Shown one piece after another: positions 1 to 11,500 of a DNA stretch of 64,000 nucleotides. This stretch comes from Enterococcus sp. CSURQ0835 (GTDB taxonomy: Bacteria; Bacillota; Bacilli; Lactobacillales; Enterococcaceae): positions 1 to 64,000 of the forward strand of contig NZ_CACSLH010000013.1 of assembly GCF_902706605.1 (NCBI RefSeq), read 5' to 3'. The notes beneath the pieces were generated by a model. It was not told the origin of the DNA, ran no database searches, and worked only from the letters and a program-made list of their open reading frames with translations. The number at the start of each line of letters is the position of its first letter. Position 1 is the stretch's first letter. The translations under genes were made by a program, and so were the position numbers.

Positions 1-105
1 TTTCTCTCGGTGAACCGAAGTTCGATGAAAGAAAAAGCGTTCGACTTGCATGTATTAGGCACGCCGCCAGCGTTCGTCCTGAGCCAGGATCAAACTCTCA
101 TATAT
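1..105 (-). rRNA. rrs: 16S ribosomal RNA, 5' end only
   Basis: The reverse complement holds the universal 16S start: AGAGTTTGATCCTGGCTCAG (rc of 79-98), then GACGAACGCTGGCGGCGTGC and CTAATACATGCAAGTCGAAC. Aligning to E. coli numbering (AGAGTTTGATC begins at nucleotide 8) puts the mature 5' end near 105. Only the first ~100 nt are in the window; the operon runs off the left edge. The variable V1 stem just before the edge (CGCTTTTTCTTTC...) is of the enterococcal/vagococcal kind, which is a family-level hint only. Confidence 0.97.
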
Positions 106-150
106 AAGTTCAACACGATACGTTTGTGTCGGTGTTGAACTATAGTCAAA

Positions 151-166
151 TTTTCTAAAAGAACAA
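151..166 (-). promoter_or_regulatory. boxA-like antitermination element in the rrn leader
   Basis: On the minus strand this reads TTGTTCTTTTAGAAAA, resembling the boxA element (TGTTCTTTGAAAA type) found in Firmicutes rRNA leaders, where NusB/S10 bind. It lies about 45 nt upstream of the mature 16S end. Assignment is by resemblance and position. Confidence 0.5.
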
Positions 167-336
167 TTTGACGTCATTTGAATTTGTTAAGCTCAAATAA
201 AATTGATTCGCTAGCATAAATTGCTTGCTTGTATGTTGTTTCTATAAATAGAAACGCCCTACACATTTGGTTCGTCTTATTTCGTTCAGTTTCCAAAGGT
301 CTACATGGTGTTTCGTGTTGCATCAGCAACTTTTAT

Positions 337-365
337 ATCTTATCAGCTTTCCAGCTGAAAGTCAA
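337..365 (-). promoter_or_regulatory. rrn promoter P2
   Basis: Minus strand -35 TTGACT (360-365), 17-nt spacer, -10 TAAGAT (337-342). It is one of two tandem promoters about 92 bp apart, the usual arrangement for rRNA operons. An A/T-rich stretch lies just upstream. Confidence 0.75.
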
Positions 366-428
366 CAACTTTTTTGAAATTATTTTTTAAAAGAACAAAA
401 ACTTCTATGTTGTTTTGACGACTTTTAT

Positions 429-457
429 AAGATACCATAAACGATTTTATCCGTCAA
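429..457 (-). promoter_or_regulatory. rrn promoter P1
   Basis: Minus strand -35 TTGACG (452-457), 17-nt spacer, -10 TATCTT (429-434). It is the upstream member of the tandem rrn promoter pair; its -10 is weaker than that of P2. Confidence 0.6.
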
Positions 458-676
458 CACTTAATTCCAATTAATTAAACAACAGATAACTCGCTCATCG
501 GAACAAATAATAATATAGCAATCTTTACTCTTTTATGCAACTAAAATCGCACATTTTTTTCAAGTTTTTTTATTAGCGAACATTTTCTTATCTATCAAAA
601 ATAACGTTCGATTTTAAAACAATCCCTTAATTTTTTCCTCTACTTCCGTTTTAGATCTTTCGGAAAAATTTACTAC
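458..676. other. A/T-rich intergenic region upstream of the rrn promoters
   Basis: I see no open reading frame with a ribosome binding site and no RNA gene here. It separates the rrn promoters from the 3' end of the sensor kinase gene and probably serves as upstream A/T-rich (UP-like) DNA for P1. Confidence 0.5.
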
Positions 677-706
677 AAAAAAACCGGCTCACTCAAGAAC
701 CGGTTT
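677..706 (-). terminator. Rho-independent terminator of the LisRK-like operon
   Basis: On the minus strand the inverted repeat AAACCGGTT...AGCCGGTTT is followed by a T run, 8 nt after the histidine kinase stop codon. Confidence 0.8.
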
Positions 707-714
707 AGCTCTAA

Positions 715-2223
715 TTAATTTTCTGGTAGTTCATCTGTAACAAGTGGAATAAAAATTCTAAAAATCGTTCCTTGTCCGACTGAACTTTCGACACTGATAT
801 GACCTTTATAGCTTTCCAATAGTTTATAGGCGATCGAAAGTCCTAAGCCATTTCCACCTTTGGTTCGAGCGCGGGCTTTATCAACCCGGTAAAAACGATT
901 AAAAACTTTGTCGATATCTTCATCTGGAATCCCTTCACCAAAATCTTGGATCGCGATCTCAAATTCTTTCATATTCGTGGAAATTGAGACGTGCACTTCT
1001 TTTCGATCCGTTGAATACTTGACCGCATTATCCATGATGATGATGACGATTTGTTCCAAGTGATTGCGATAAATCTTCAATTCTTTTTCCTCAGTTAAAT
1101 CATCATCCAATGTAAAGGTGAATTCTGGATACAATAATTTAAAATTATTGAAGACTTGATAAGTCACTTCTTTAGCCTTGGCTGTTTCATTTCCATAATA
1201 AACATCAACTTGTTCCGCTCGTGAAAGATCAAGCATTTCTTGAACGAGACTCTTCATCCGAGTGATCTCCTGCAAACTGGCTTGGATCGACTCTTCCAAA
1301 ATCTCTGGATCTTCTTTCCCCCAGCGATTCAGCATACTCAAATGGCCTTCAATTACCGCAACCGGCGTCCGCAGCTCGTGAGAAACATCCTCGACAAATT
1401 GTTCTTGTTGCTCGATATACATGCGAATCCGATCGATCATATCATTGAAGATCACCGATAGATCACCTAGCTCATCATTTGTATTGATCACTGGTACATG
1501 AACATCTGCTTGCGGGTCTTGCCGGATTTGTTCCATCGTATCCCGTAAGATCTTCACTGGTTTCAAGAAATAAGAAGATAGCCAGAACCCTAAAAAGCTG
1601 CTGAGAAGCAGTGACACGACTTCTAAGACGATCAACGTCAGCAATAGCTTACTTCGCATGTCATAAAAATCTGATAGCTCATAAAAAATTTGGGCATAAC
1701 CGACTTTGCTACGCGTTTCTTTTGAATAGATCGGCTCAATTGCTAAAAAGCCATTTTTATTATCTAACCGAACAATCGTTGGGTTTTTATGTTTCGTCTG
1801 AACTAGTGGCTGATAATCTTCTTGTGTTTTATAAATCAATTTTTTATCTAAGTTATAAATATCAAGTGACAATTGAGGCTGACCAATCTGAGCGATAAAA
1901 CTGTCGATTCGCATCATATTCCCTTCTAAGGTCATGTTACGATCATACAACGCATTATCACGATTGGTGGAATCCGTCAAGGTGCGGTAAGTGTTGACTA
2001 AGGTTAGTTCTTCATTGGAGTTAGACAAACGAGAGTCGACCTCTGAGATCGCTTGTTCAACGTTGTTGCGCTCTTTAGCCACGATCAAATTGATCGAAGA
2101 CTTATATGTGATCACAGCAAAGATCGTAAAGACGACGAATATAAAGAAAGAACTTGTAAAGGCCCACTTGATAGTTAAAGAGGGCCCCTTAAGTTCTTTT
2201 TGCTTTTTAATGAATTTTCTCAT
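715..2223 (-). CDS. etaS: Sensor histidine kinase, LisK/EtaS type
   Basis: A 502-aa membrane sensor kinase that should autophosphorylate on His and pass the phosphate to the response regulator encoded just upstream. Visible features: an N-terminal membrane helix (about residues 20-42), an extracytoplasmic sensor of about 150 residues, a second helix (about 193-217), a HAMP linker, the H-box [15 protein letters not shown], and HATPase boxes ([27 protein letters not shown]). Its ATG overlaps the regulator stop by 4 nt (ATGA), so the pair is translationally coupled. The partner is close to Listeria LisR and E. faecalis EtaR, proteins linked to stress and virulence, so I assign the pair by that resemblance. 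The signal sensed cannot be read from the sequence. Confidence 0.85.
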   Translation of the reverse strand: MRKFIKKQKELKGPSLTIKWAFTSSFFIFVVFTIFAVITYKSSINLIVAKERNNVEQAISEVDSRLSNSNEELTLVNTYRTLTDSTNRDNALYDRNMTLEGNMMRIDSFIAQIGQPQLSLDIYNLDKKLIYKTQEDYQPLVQTKHKNPTIVRLDNKNGFLAIEPIYSKETRSKVGYAQIFYELSDFYDMRSKLLLTLIVLEVVSLLLSSFLGFWLSSYFLKPVKILRDTMEQIRQDPQADVHVPVINTNDELGDLSVIFNDMIDRIRMYIEQQEQFVEDVSHELRTPVAVIEGHLSMLNRWGKEDPEILEESIQASLQEITRMKSLVQEMLDLSRAEQVDVYYGNETAKAKEVTYQVFNNFKLLYPEFTFTLDDDLTEEKELKIYRNHLEQIVIIIMDNAVKYSTDRKEVHVSISTNMKEFEIAIQDFGEGIPDEDIDKVFNRFYRVDKARARTKGGNGLGLSIAYKLLESYKGHISVESSVGQGTIFRIFIPLVTDELPEN

Positions 2224-2906
2224 GAGCGCATGACATAACCCGTACCGCGAACGGTTTGGATATAGCTGTCTTCTCCTGGTACATCAATCTTATTGCGCAA
2301 GTAACGGATATAAACATCGACTACGTTCGTCTCAACTTCAGTCTCATAACCCCAAACTTTGTTTAATAAAACGTCACGAGCTAAGACGACATTGACATTT
2401 TCCATCAGTGTCAAGAGCAATTCATATTCTCGTTTAGTCAACTCAATGATCTCATTTCCACGACGAACCACTCGATTTTCTTTTTCGATCGTTAAATCAC
2501 GGTACGTAATGGTCGTTTGTTTGGCAACATTTTTGTCCCCTTCGATATCGATTCGACGCAATAATGCCCGCAAGCGAGCAAGTAATTCTTCAATGGCAAA
2601 TGGTTTTACGATATAGTCGTCTGCTCCGTGATCTAACCCTGAAACACGGTCAATCACTGAATCACGCGCCGTCATCATAATGATCGGCGTATTTTTAACT
2701 TGGCGGACACGACGGCAAACTTCTAAGCCATTTAGTTCCGGTAACATCAAGTCTAATAAGATGGCATCCCAATCATTTTCCAGTGCGGCTTCAAGGCCGG
2801 TCCTACCATTATAATGAACCTCGGTATCGTATCCCTCATGTTTCAACTCTAACTCGACAAACCGAGCGAGATTTTTTTCATCTTCAATGATCAGAATATT
2901 ACTCAT
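2220..2906 (-). CDS. etaR: Response regulator, OmpR family, LisR/EtaR type
   Basis: A 228-aa DNA-binding response regulator. The receiver domain has the acidic pocket EDE, the phospho-acceptor Asp in LLDLMLP, the conserved Thr/Ala in MTARDS and the Lys in IVKPFA. A C-terminal winged helix follows ([12 protein letters not shown] ... [13 protein letters not shown]). I start at the internal Met of [12 protein letters not shown] because AAAGGA lies 8 nt upstream; a longer frame adds nine residues without a ribosome binding site. The segment [20 protein letters not shown] is typical of the LisR/CsrR/CovR group. It is first in a two-gene operon with the kinase. Confidence 0.88.
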   Translation of the reverse strand: MSNILIIEDEKNLARFVELELKHEGYDTEVHYNGRTGLEAALENDWDAILLDLMLPELNGLEVCRRVRQVKNTPIIMMTARDSVIDRVSGLDHGADDYIVKPFAIEELLARLRALLRRIDIEGDKNVAKQTTITYRDLTIEKENRVVRRGNEIIELTKREYELLLTLMENVNVVLARDVLLNKVWGYETEVETNVVDVYIRYLRNKIDVPGEDSYIQTVRGTGYVMRS

Positions 2907-3004
2907 TTCTTTTTTCCTTTCCAGATTCGTCATAATTAGCGCTTTACTATTATATGACTAATTCTTTAAAAATGCTATAGCCATTTTATCACGAATCTTT
3001 TAAT

Positions 3005-3045
3005 AAAAAAACTAGGGAATTAAAATCTCTTTCACATCCCCTAGT
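3005..3045 (-). terminator. Rho-independent terminator of gnd
   Basis: On the minus strand CCCTAGT...ACTAGGG arms (3039-3045 with 3011-3017) are followed by a T run immediately after the gnd stop codon. The loop is long (about 21 nt). Confidence 0.65.
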
Positions 3046-3052
3046 CATACTT

Positions 3053-4474
3053 TTATTCTTCGTGATACCAGCTATAGTGGTAAACACCTGGCTTGTCTAA
3101 TCGTTCATAAGTGTGAGCACCGAAATAATCCCGTTGCGCTTGAATCAAATTGGCTGGCAAGTGTTCGGCGCGATAAGAATCATAATACGTGATGGCCGAA
3201 GAAAATGTTGGCACGGGAATTCCCGCTTGAACTGCGATCCCTACCACATCACGAACAGCTTGCTGGTAACGCGCTGCAATATCTTGGAAATAATCATCTA
3301 ACATCAAGTTTGCCAGTTCCGGCTCTTGGTCATATGCATCGGTGATCTTTTGTAAAAATTGGGCCCGAATGATACAACCGGCACGCCAAATTTTTGCGAT
3401 CTCGCCAAATGGCAATTCCCAACCGAACTCTTTTGAAGCTTGACGCAACTGTGAAAATCCTTGGGCATAGCTCATGATCTTACTAAAATACAAAGCTTGA
3501 CGAATTTTTTCAATTAGTTCTTCTTTGTTTCCTTCATATTGATAAGGTGTCGGTCCAGCTAAGACTTTGCTAGCTGCGACACGTTCGTCTTTATAAGCTG
3601 AAATAAAACGTGCGAAGACTGACTCGGTGATCAAAGGCAGTGGTACACCTAGATCCAAGGCTTGTTGAGACGTCCATTTCCCAGTACCTTTATTACCGGC
3701 TGCATCTAAAATCACATCAACGATCGGTTTACCGGTCCCTTCATCATCTTTACGCGTCAAAATATCCGCCGTGATCTCGATCAAGTAACTATCTAATTCA
3801 CCTTTATTCCATTCAGAAAAGACATCTGCCAGCTCTTCAACTGATAAGCCTAACAAGCGATGCATTAGATCATATGATTCGGCAATCAATTGCATATCAC
3901 CATATTCGATTCCGTTGTGCACCATCTTGACATAATGACCCGCGCCGTCTGGTCCGATGTACGTTACACAAGGCGCACCGTCTTGTGCCTTAGCTGCGAT
4001 CTGTTCAAAGATTGGTGCCACTAAGTCATATGCTTCTTTTTGTCCGCCTGGCATCATTGAAGGGCCTTCTAAAGCACCCTTTTCACCGCCGGATACACCA
4101 GTTCCGATGAAATTGATCCCTGAATTAGCCAACTCTTCACTACGACGGATCGTATCTTTAAAGAAAGTGTTCCCACCATCGATCAAAACATCGCCGCGAT
4201 CTAAATGTGGTAATAATTCTTTGATCGTTGCATCAGTGGGAGCGCCAGCTTTTACCATCAACATGATTCGGCGTGGCTGTTCGATCGATTGAACAAATTC
4301 CTCAATCGTATAGGTCGCTTTAAATTTTTTATCAGGATGCTCTTTGACGACCGCTTCGGTTTTAGAGCCCGTCCGGTTGAACAAAGCGACTGAATAGCCG
4401 CGGCTTTCAATATTCAACGCTAAATTTTTTCCCATGACGGCCATCCCGACGACGCCAAATTGTTGTTTTGTCAT
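3053..4474 (-). CDS. gnd: 6-phosphogluconate dehydrogenase (decarboxylating)
   Basis: Oxidises 6-phosphogluconate to ribulose 5-phosphate and CO2 with NADP+, the third step of the oxidative pentose phosphate pathway, in the cytosol. The 473-aa length is that of the long family form. Visible: N-terminal Rossmann motif [15 protein letters not shown], the NADP-type NRT after strand 2, the substrate loop [21 protein letters not shown] and the catalytic region [19 protein letters not shown], then the helical C-terminal domain. AGGAGGT lies just upstream of ATG. It appears monocistronic, flanked by its own terminator and a bidirectional one. No zwf neighbour is present. Confidence 0.97.
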   Translation of the reverse strand: MTKQQFGVVGMAVMGKNLALNIESRGYSVALFNRTGSKTEAVVKEHPDKKFKATYTIEEFVQSIEQPRRIMLMVKAGAPTDATIKELLPHLDRGDVLIDGGNTFFKDTIRRSEELANSGINFIGTGVSGGEKGALEGPSMMPGGQKEAYDLVAPIFEQIAAKAQDGAPCVTYIGPDGAGHYVKMVHNGIEYGDMQLIAESYDLMHRLLGLSVEELADVFSEWNKGELDSYLIEITADILTRKDDEGTGKPIVDVILDAAGNKGTGKWTSQQALDLGVPLPLITESVFARFISAYKDERVAASKVLAGPTPYQYEGNKEELIEKIRQALYFSKIMSYAQGFSQLRQASKEFGWELPFGEIAKIWRAGCIIRAQFLQKITDAYDQEPELANLMLDDYFQDIAARYQQAVRDVVGIAVQAGIPVPTFSSAITYYDSYRAEHLPANLIQAQRDYFGAHTYERLDKPGVYHYSWYHEE

Positions 4475-4576
4475 AATCTACCTCCTAGAATCTTACAGTT
4501 CGGTCCTATTATATCCTAATGATGAAAGAATTAAAAATGAATTGTTTTTGAAAATAAAGACCGCTTAATCTATAGC

Positions 4577-4614
4577 AAAACCCCCAAGACTCCATGGTTA
4601 GTCTTGGGGGTTTT
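4577..4614. terminator. Bidirectional terminator between rpmF and gnd
   Basis: A near-perfect hairpin: AAAACCCCCAAGAC pairs with GTCTTGGGGGTTTT around a 10-nt loop. It follows the rpmF stop codon on the minus strand and has A/T tails on both sides, so it can act in both directions. Confidence 0.9.
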
Positions 4615-4627
4615 AAATGCTATGGAA

Positions 4628-4807
4628 TTATGCTTCTTTAGACATAACGTCTTTTCCATCGTAGTAGCCGCAGTTCGCACATACGTGATGGCTTTTTTTC
4701 ATTTCACCACAGTTAGGGCATTCGTTTAAGCCTTTGATGGTTAATTTGTAATGTGTACGACGTTTAGCTTTTTTCGCTTTTGAAGTTCTTCTAGCTGGTA
4801 CTGCCAT
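4628..4807 (-). CDS. rpmF: 50S ribosomal protein L32
   Basis: A 59-aa ribosomal protein reading [20 protein letters not shown] at its start, with the zinc-ribbon cysteines CPNCGEMK and CANCGYY. The four-Cys form is the zinc-binding version of L32. It lies 62 nt downstream of the YceD/DUF177 gene, the arrangement conserved in most bacteria, and is followed by a strong terminator. AGGAGGT lies upstream of ATG. Confidence 0.97.
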   Translation of the reverse strand: MAVPARRTSKAKKAKRRTHYKLTIKGLNECPNCGEMKKSHHVCANCGYYDGKDVMSKEA

Positions 4808-4869
4808 TTTTACCTACACCTCCTTAAAAAATGAAGTATCTTTAATAGATACGTTTATTCCAATCTCGC

Positions 4870-5421
4870 TTAATCGTCCGTTTTGCTTTCATCAAGCAAC
4901 GCGGATAATTTCGCCAGACGAGGATCAATTGCGGGTTTGCTCTCTGTCTGCTGCTGGATAAAATCATCTTCTGTAATGACTTCCCAGTCTTGACCTTTTG
5001 GAAGCTGAGTACTATTTTGCTCGGCTTCGGTTAAGATTTGCATCGGGATCGCAAGTAAGATGTTGTCTTCAACGGAATTATTCAAATCGATCAACTCGTT
5101 TTCTAACACGATGATCTCTTCTTCTGACTCTTCCAGTGAAGCCCATTGCTCACGTGTCATGAACACTTCATCAACGGCGATATCTAATGGAAGATCGACC
5201 GGTTCTAATGAACGAGACGAAGGAACAGTGACTGTCGTTTTCAAACGATAATGCAAAAGATATTCCATTCCATCGACTGTCAGTAGTCCTTCAACTTGGA
5301 CTGGCGTGACAGCCAAGATCTCTGAATCACGTTGTTTCAATGTCGCTTGGACATCAAGTGTTTCAGAAAAAGTTAGCGGTTCGTCTTTATATCTACGAAG
5401 TTCGCCGATTGACCATTTCAT
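4870..5421 (-). CDS. yceD: YceD/DUF177 family protein
   Basis: A 183-aa cytosolic protein of the DUF177 family, associated in other bacteria with 23S rRNA or large-subunit maturation and almost always encoded directly upstream of rpmF, as here. The chosen start gives MKWSIGELRRYKDEPL and is preceded by AGAGGTG; a 16-residue upstream extension has no ribosome binding site. The C-terminal part is acidic and contains PAIDPRLAKLSALLD, typical of the family. Transcription comes from a consensus promoter just upstream. Confidence 0.88.
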   Translation of the reverse strand: MKWSIGELRRYKDEPLTFSETLDVQATLKQRDSEILAVTPVQVEGLLTVDGMEYLLHYRLKTTVTVPSSRSLEPVDLPLDIAVDEVFMTREQWASLEESEEEIIVLENELIDLNNSVEDNILLAIPMQILTEAEQNSTQLPKGQDWEVITEDDFIQQQTESKPAIDPRLAKLSALLDESKTDD

Positions 5422-5448
5422 AATTATCACCTCTAAGCAACAATAGCC

Positions 5449-5477
5449 ATTATACAGGTGGCAAAACACCTTGTCAA
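5449..5477 (-). promoter_or_regulatory. Consensus sigma-A promoter for yceD-rpmF
   Basis: Minus strand -35 TTGACA (5472-5477), 17-nt spacer, -10 TATAAT (5449-5454): a perfect match in both hexamers. It lies 28 nt upstream of the yceD start codon. Confidence 0.9.
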
Positions 5478-5508
5478 TGAAATTTTCTTGACACCTTGAA
5501 AAAGGTTA

Positions 5509-5535
5509 TTGTAAGAGTTAAAGCGACTCTTACAA
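5509..5535. repeat. Perfect 10-bp inverted repeat upstream of the yceD promoter
   Basis: TTGTAAGAGT and ACTCTTACAA flank a 7-nt loop. There is no clean T run directly after it on either strand, so it is not an obvious intrinsic terminator. It may be an operator, a second pyk 3' hairpin or an RNA stabiliser. Confidence 0.5.
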
Positions 5536-5540
5536 GACCA

Positions 5541-5575
5541 CAAAAAACAAAAAGCGAGCCGACGAGCGGCCCGCT
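5541..5575 (-). terminator. Rho-independent terminator of pfkA-pyk
   Basis: On the minus strand AGCGGGCCG...CGGCTCGCT with a 5-nt loop (arms 5567-5575 and 5553-5561), followed by TTTTTGTTTTTTG, 13 nt after the pyk stop codon. Confidence 0.85.
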
Positions 5576-5588
5576 TCACAAATTCAGC

Positions 5589-7373
5589 TTAGATCGCTGT
5601 TGTTTCACCGCGATAAACGATTCCACGACGAGGATCGATCGTAATCAATTCGCCATCGACAATCGTAGTCGTTGCGCTTTTTGCACCAACGATTACTGGA
5701 ATATCTTGTGCGATTCCGACAACTGCAGCGTGAGATGTCAAGCCGCCATCTTCAACCACTAAAGCAGCTGCTTTTTCGATTGCTGGCATATATTCTTTGT
5801 CCGTTGTTGGAACAACTAAGACCATACCATCTTTAGCATTTTTGATTGCTTCTTCAGCTGATGAAGCAACCACTGCGTTTGCTACGACTGTTTTTTCGCC
5901 AACGCCTTGCGCTTGCAATAATTTAGAGCCGACCATTTGGATTTTCATTACGTTGGTCGTTCCGCGTTCGCCTACTGGTACACCAGCAGTAATCAAGATC
6001 AAATCGCCTTCTTTAGCAAAGCCTAGTTCCACAGCTTTTTTCGTTGCTAAGTCGAACATTTCATCCGTTGTTCCTGGTTTTTCAGCAACGGTTGGATGAA
6101 CGCCCCAGTTGACCATCAAACCGCGTTTTGTGCGTTCGTCAAATGTTACCGCTAAAATATCAGCATCAGGACGGTATTTTGAGATCATCCGAGCAGTATG
6201 ACCAGATTCAGTTGCGGCAACGATCGTTTTAACACCTAAGTTTTTCGCAGCTCGAGCAACAGATAGACCGATTGTTTCAGTGACATCTGTTTTATCGAAT
6301 TGGTTGATTTGGAAAGTTCCTAATTCTGACAAGGCTTCTTCTGCTTCAACGTCGATCCGTGCCATCGTTGCAACAGCTTCAACTGGATAATCACCATTTG
6401 CTGATTCGCCAGAAAGCATCGTTGCATCCGTACCATCAAAGACTGCATTGGCAACGTCTGATGCTTCGGCCCGTGTTGGACGTGGATTTTCTTGCATTGA
6501 TTCTAACATTTGCGTCGCTGTGATAACTGGTTTACCAGCAGCATTACATTTTTTGATGATTCGTTTTTGAACCATTGGTACAAGTTCAGGTGCGATTTCA
6601 ACACCCATGTCCCCACGAGCGATCATGATCCCATCAGAAACTTTTAAGATGTCATCGATGTTATCGATTCCTTCTTGTGATTCGATTTTAGGGAAAATTT
6701 GTACATGTGTCATATTTTTTTCTTCTAAAATTTCACGAATGTCTAATACGTCTTGTGCTTTACGAACAAAACTTGCAGCGATGAAGTTGATATCGTTGTC
6801 TAAACCAAAACGAATATCGTCAGCATCTTTTTCAGTGATCCCAGGTAAGCTGATTGAAACGCCAGGTGCATTGACCCCTTTACGAGAACCTAACATGCCG
6901 GCATTCCGAACGACAACGACTAATTCACGATGCGCATCGTCTTTTTCTAAGATTTCCATGTCGATCAAACCATCATCAAACAATACATGTCCGCCAACGT
7001 GAACGTCATCATATAAGCCAGGATAAGTAACGGCGATTTTTTCTTTGGTTCCTTTTAAATCAGAATCCATTGAGATACGTGTTTTGTCGCCAACTTCAAA
7101 TTTGATGTAACCGGCACGACCATAGTCTGCTTCAGTCGTATCTTGGACCGTCGTCCGGATTTCAGCACCTTTTGTATCTAATAAGATCCCAACATCTTTA
7201 CCGGTTTTTTTAACTGCTTCGCGAACTAAGCCCATCCGAGCTAATTGTTCTGCGTGGTCACCATGTGAAAAGTTAAAACGAAAGACATTAGCACCTGATT
7301 CGATCAATTGAGAGATGATTTCAAGAGTATTACTTGCAGGTCCCAAGGTACTGACAATTTTGGTTTTTTTCAT
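5589..7373 (-). CDS. pyk: Pyruvate kinase
   Basis: Transfers phosphate from phosphoenolpyruvate to ADP, the last step of glycolysis. The 594-aa length is the long Firmicutes form. Visible: N-terminal MKKTKIVSTLGPAS, the Mg/K active-site segment FPKIESQEG, the signature IMIARGDMGVE, and TQMLESM...PTRAEASDVANAV. A C-terminal PEP-utiliser-like domain (about residues 480-590) contains GGLTSHAAVVG, the mobile-domain motif. It lies 61 nt downstream of pfkA on the same strand and ends in a strong terminator, so the two glycolytic genes form an operon. Confidence 0.97.
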   Translation of the reverse strand: MKKTKIVSTLGPASNTLEIISQLIESGANVFRFNFSHGDHAEQLARMGLVREAVKKTGKDVGILLDTKGAEIRTTVQDTTEADYGRAGYIKFEVGDKTRISMDSDLKGTKEKIAVTYPGLYDDVHVGGHVLFDDGLIDMEILEKDDAHRELVVVVRNAGMLGSRKGVNAPGVSISLPGITEKDADDIRFGLDNDINFIAASFVRKAQDVLDIREILEEKNMTHVQIFPKIESQEGIDNIDDILKVSDGIMIARGDMGVEIAPELVPMVQKRIIKKCNAAGKPVITATQMLESMQENPRPTRAEASDVANAVFDGTDATMLSGESANGDYPVEAVATMARIDVEAEEALSELGTFQINQFDKTDVTETIGLSVARAAKNLGVKTIVAATESGHTARMISKYRPDADILAVTFDERTKRGLMVNWGVHPTVAEKPGTTDEMFDLATKKAVELGFAKEGDLILITAGVPVGERGTTNVMKIQMVGSKLLQAQGVGEKTVVANAVVASSAEEAIKNAKDGMVLVVPTTDKEYMPAIEKAAALVVEDGGLTSHAAVVGIAQDIPVIVGAKSATTTIVDGELITIDPRRGIVYRGETTAI

Positions 7374-7434
7374 TCGTATAAACGCTCCATTTCTTTTTTT
7401 ACTTATTTCAAACTAGTCGAAACTAGGTTGTTAA

Positions 7435-8406
<972 letters not shown>

Positions 8407-8541
8407 TCAAATTATTTTTTAGATCACGCAGTTGTGACTCGTTAATCTCGGAACATATTCTATCATTAAAAAAACCAAAAGTCTTGGGATAACTTAGTAA
8501 AAGTTACGAAACGTTTGAAAAAGTTTTGAAAGTTACATCAT

Positions 8542-11500
8542 TCAGGCTATTACGACGTTTGATTCGCCTAATAAGTCTCGTAAAGTAGCTAAGATCTCGT
8601 CATTAAGTTCGATCCAAAAACGTTTATTCAACACAATCTTTCGCTGACTTTTTTCAAAGTAAATGACGACAGGGACTTGGCCAGGAGATCGCTGTAACAG
8701 CTCGGTTAGCTGTTGGTGAAATTCGGCTGTATCTTGTTGCGCTGATAGGCGTAAAAATAGTTTTTCATTCGGTAAATGTGCTTCGATCGTATCGGCTGCA
8801 ACTAACCGCTCAGCTAGTAATTGTAGTGTCTGATCATAGCGGCTCAATTCGACTTTGCCCTGCGCAAAATAAACAATGCCCGGCTCAACTGTTAACGTTC
8901 GGTACAAGCGCGGAAAAAGAGTAACTGATAACTCACCCGTGGGATCATCGCCAGTCAAAAAAGCCATCTGCTCTCCTTTTTTCGTTCGGATCACGCGCAA
9001 ATCTTTGGCATAAAGCAAGACATTTGCTACTTGACCTGCTACGAGTTGGCTGACAGGTTGTACTTCTTCAAAAAGCGTTAATTTCGGGTAATTTTCAGTT
9101 GGGTGTCCCGACAGATAAAAGCCTAAGTACTCTGCTTCATAGGCAAGCTTTTCAGCCAATGGAAAGTCAGCGATCGTTTCATCTTTTAAACTCATCACAT
9201 CTAGTAGCGATAAGCTTCCGCCACTGTATTCGACATTTTGGATTTTCCCCGGTAATTCGGTCATTAACTTGCGCCGATTTTTTTCCAATCCATCAAAAGC
9301 GCCAACGACGATTAACGGTTTGATGATCTCTTCTTTTAACCAGCGCGAATCAATCCGCAACAAAAATTGATCCAATGAAGTAAAAGCTCCGCCAGTTTTT
9401 TTGACGGCTTGGATATTTGCTACAAAATCCCGCCGAACGCCTTTGATCGCTGATAGTCCAAAGCGAATCTCAGTCGGAGTGGTCAACGTAAACCCAAAGC
9501 GGCTTTGATTGATATCCGGTGCTAACAACTTAACACCTCTTTTTTTAGCTTCTGCAGCGTATTCACGAATTTTTTTCTGATCATTTTTACTTGTTTCTAA
9601 GAGTGCTGTGAAAAAGGCGCCTGGGTAATGTGCCTTTAAATAGGCTAGCTGGTAACCAACAAATGAATAAGCAAATGCGTGGGAACGGTTGAAACCATAA
9701 TTTGCAAAACGTTCGATATAATCATAAACTTTTTGCGCACTGGCTTCAGTGTACCCTTGCGCCAACGCGCCGTTGACAAAATGACGGCGTTCTTCATCGA
9801 GCAGTGTTTTTTTCTTTTTGCTGACCGCTCGACGTAAAATATCCGCTTGCCCTAATGAAAAGCCGGCCATTTTTGAAGCAACTTGCATGATCTGTTCTTG
9901 ATAAACGATGATACCATACGTATTTTTTAAGATCGGGATCAAGCTTTCTTCAGGATAAGTGATCGGTTCCCGACCTTTTTTACGCGCGATAAAATGCTCG
10001 ATATTTTGCATCGGACCCGGACGATATAGCGCGTTGACAGCTGCGATATCTTCGATGGAAGTCGGGCCTAACTTGCGCAATACATTGCGGATTCCGGCCG
10101 ACTCGAATTGGAATACGCCGCTTGTCTCACCTTGTTGGAACAACGCCAACGTCTTAGGATCATCTAGTGGGATCTTTTTCAAATCTAACGTTAGCTGCTC
10201 CGTCTGCTGGATATTTTTTAAAGCATAATCAATGATTGCTAAGTTTTTCAGACCTAAGAAATCCATCTTTAACAATCCGATCGCTTCAACATCGGTCATC
10301 GTAAACTGCGTCAACCACAATTCATCTGAGCCTTTTTGCAGCGGGACCAGTTCGACTAATGGCTGGTCGCTGATTACCACGCCGGCTGCATGGGTCGAGA
10401 CGTGGCGAGGTAATCCTTCTAGTTTTAACGCCGTTTCAAAGAGCAGGCGACTTTTTTCATTGGCTTGGGCTAATTCACGCAATTTTTTTGATTGTTCATA
10501 CGCTGCTTGTAACGTGATCTTCAGCTGATTGGGCACAGCTTTTGACCACCGTGTCGCTTCGCTTTGGGATAAACCAAACACTCGACTGACATCCCGCAAT
10601 ACCATCTTAGCCGCCATCGTACCAAACGTAGCGATCTGGGCCACGTGAGACTGCCCATATTTTTGATTGACATAAGCTAGGACTTGATTACGTTTATTAT
10701 CTGGAATATCTAAATCGATATCCGGCATACTGTGCCGTTCCGGATTTAAAAAGCGTTCAAACAATAAATCGTATTGGATCGGATCGACTTCAGTAATCGC
10801 CAACACATAAGCCACCAACGAACCCGCCGCTGATCCACGCCCTGCTCCAGTTACGATCTGACTGCGGTGAATGTAATCCATAACGTCCCAAACGATTAAA
10901 AAATAGTCATCAAATCCCATTTGGTGAATGACATCCAGTTCCATCGTCAGCCGCTTGCGGTAAACTTCTGTCACTTCAGTCACCCGTTGCGGTAATTTCT
11001 CCCAACACAGTTGAGCTAAGTATTCGCCAGCACTCACCTTTTCTGCCACAGGATAATGAGGAAGCAAAGTTTGTTGCAGTGGAATTTCCAACTGGCAAGT
11101 CGCTGCGATTTGTTCGGTTTGTTCTATTAAAGAAGTCAGACCTGCAGTTTCGGCCCAGTTCAATAGCTCAGCTTGAGATAAAAAGGCTTGTTGCCCTGTT
11201 GACTCCGCCAATTCCTCTTTTGGGATCTGTGTTCCGGCTTGGATATGAGCTAACGTTTGGATCGCAAAAGCATCGGTCGGTTCTAAATAGCGAACTTCAT
11301 GCAACAAGACACACCGTTGATCAAAAGCTGCCGCTGCGACTTCTACCGCTTGCGACTCTTGTAAAATGCCTACCACTAATTCTGGTAAAACAGTTTGCAA
11401 ACGTTGAAAATTTTCTAGTTCGGTAACTTGTGCGCAAGGAAAAATCACTACTAAGTCTGCAAAGTCAGCAGCTGCAGTTAAAGACAAACTTCCTGTGATC

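Noticed and set aside
5487-5516. Plus-strand TTGACA that could be a promoter facing pyk
   Set aside because: The -10 candidate is poor and no plus-strand gene follows; it is antisense to pyk at best.
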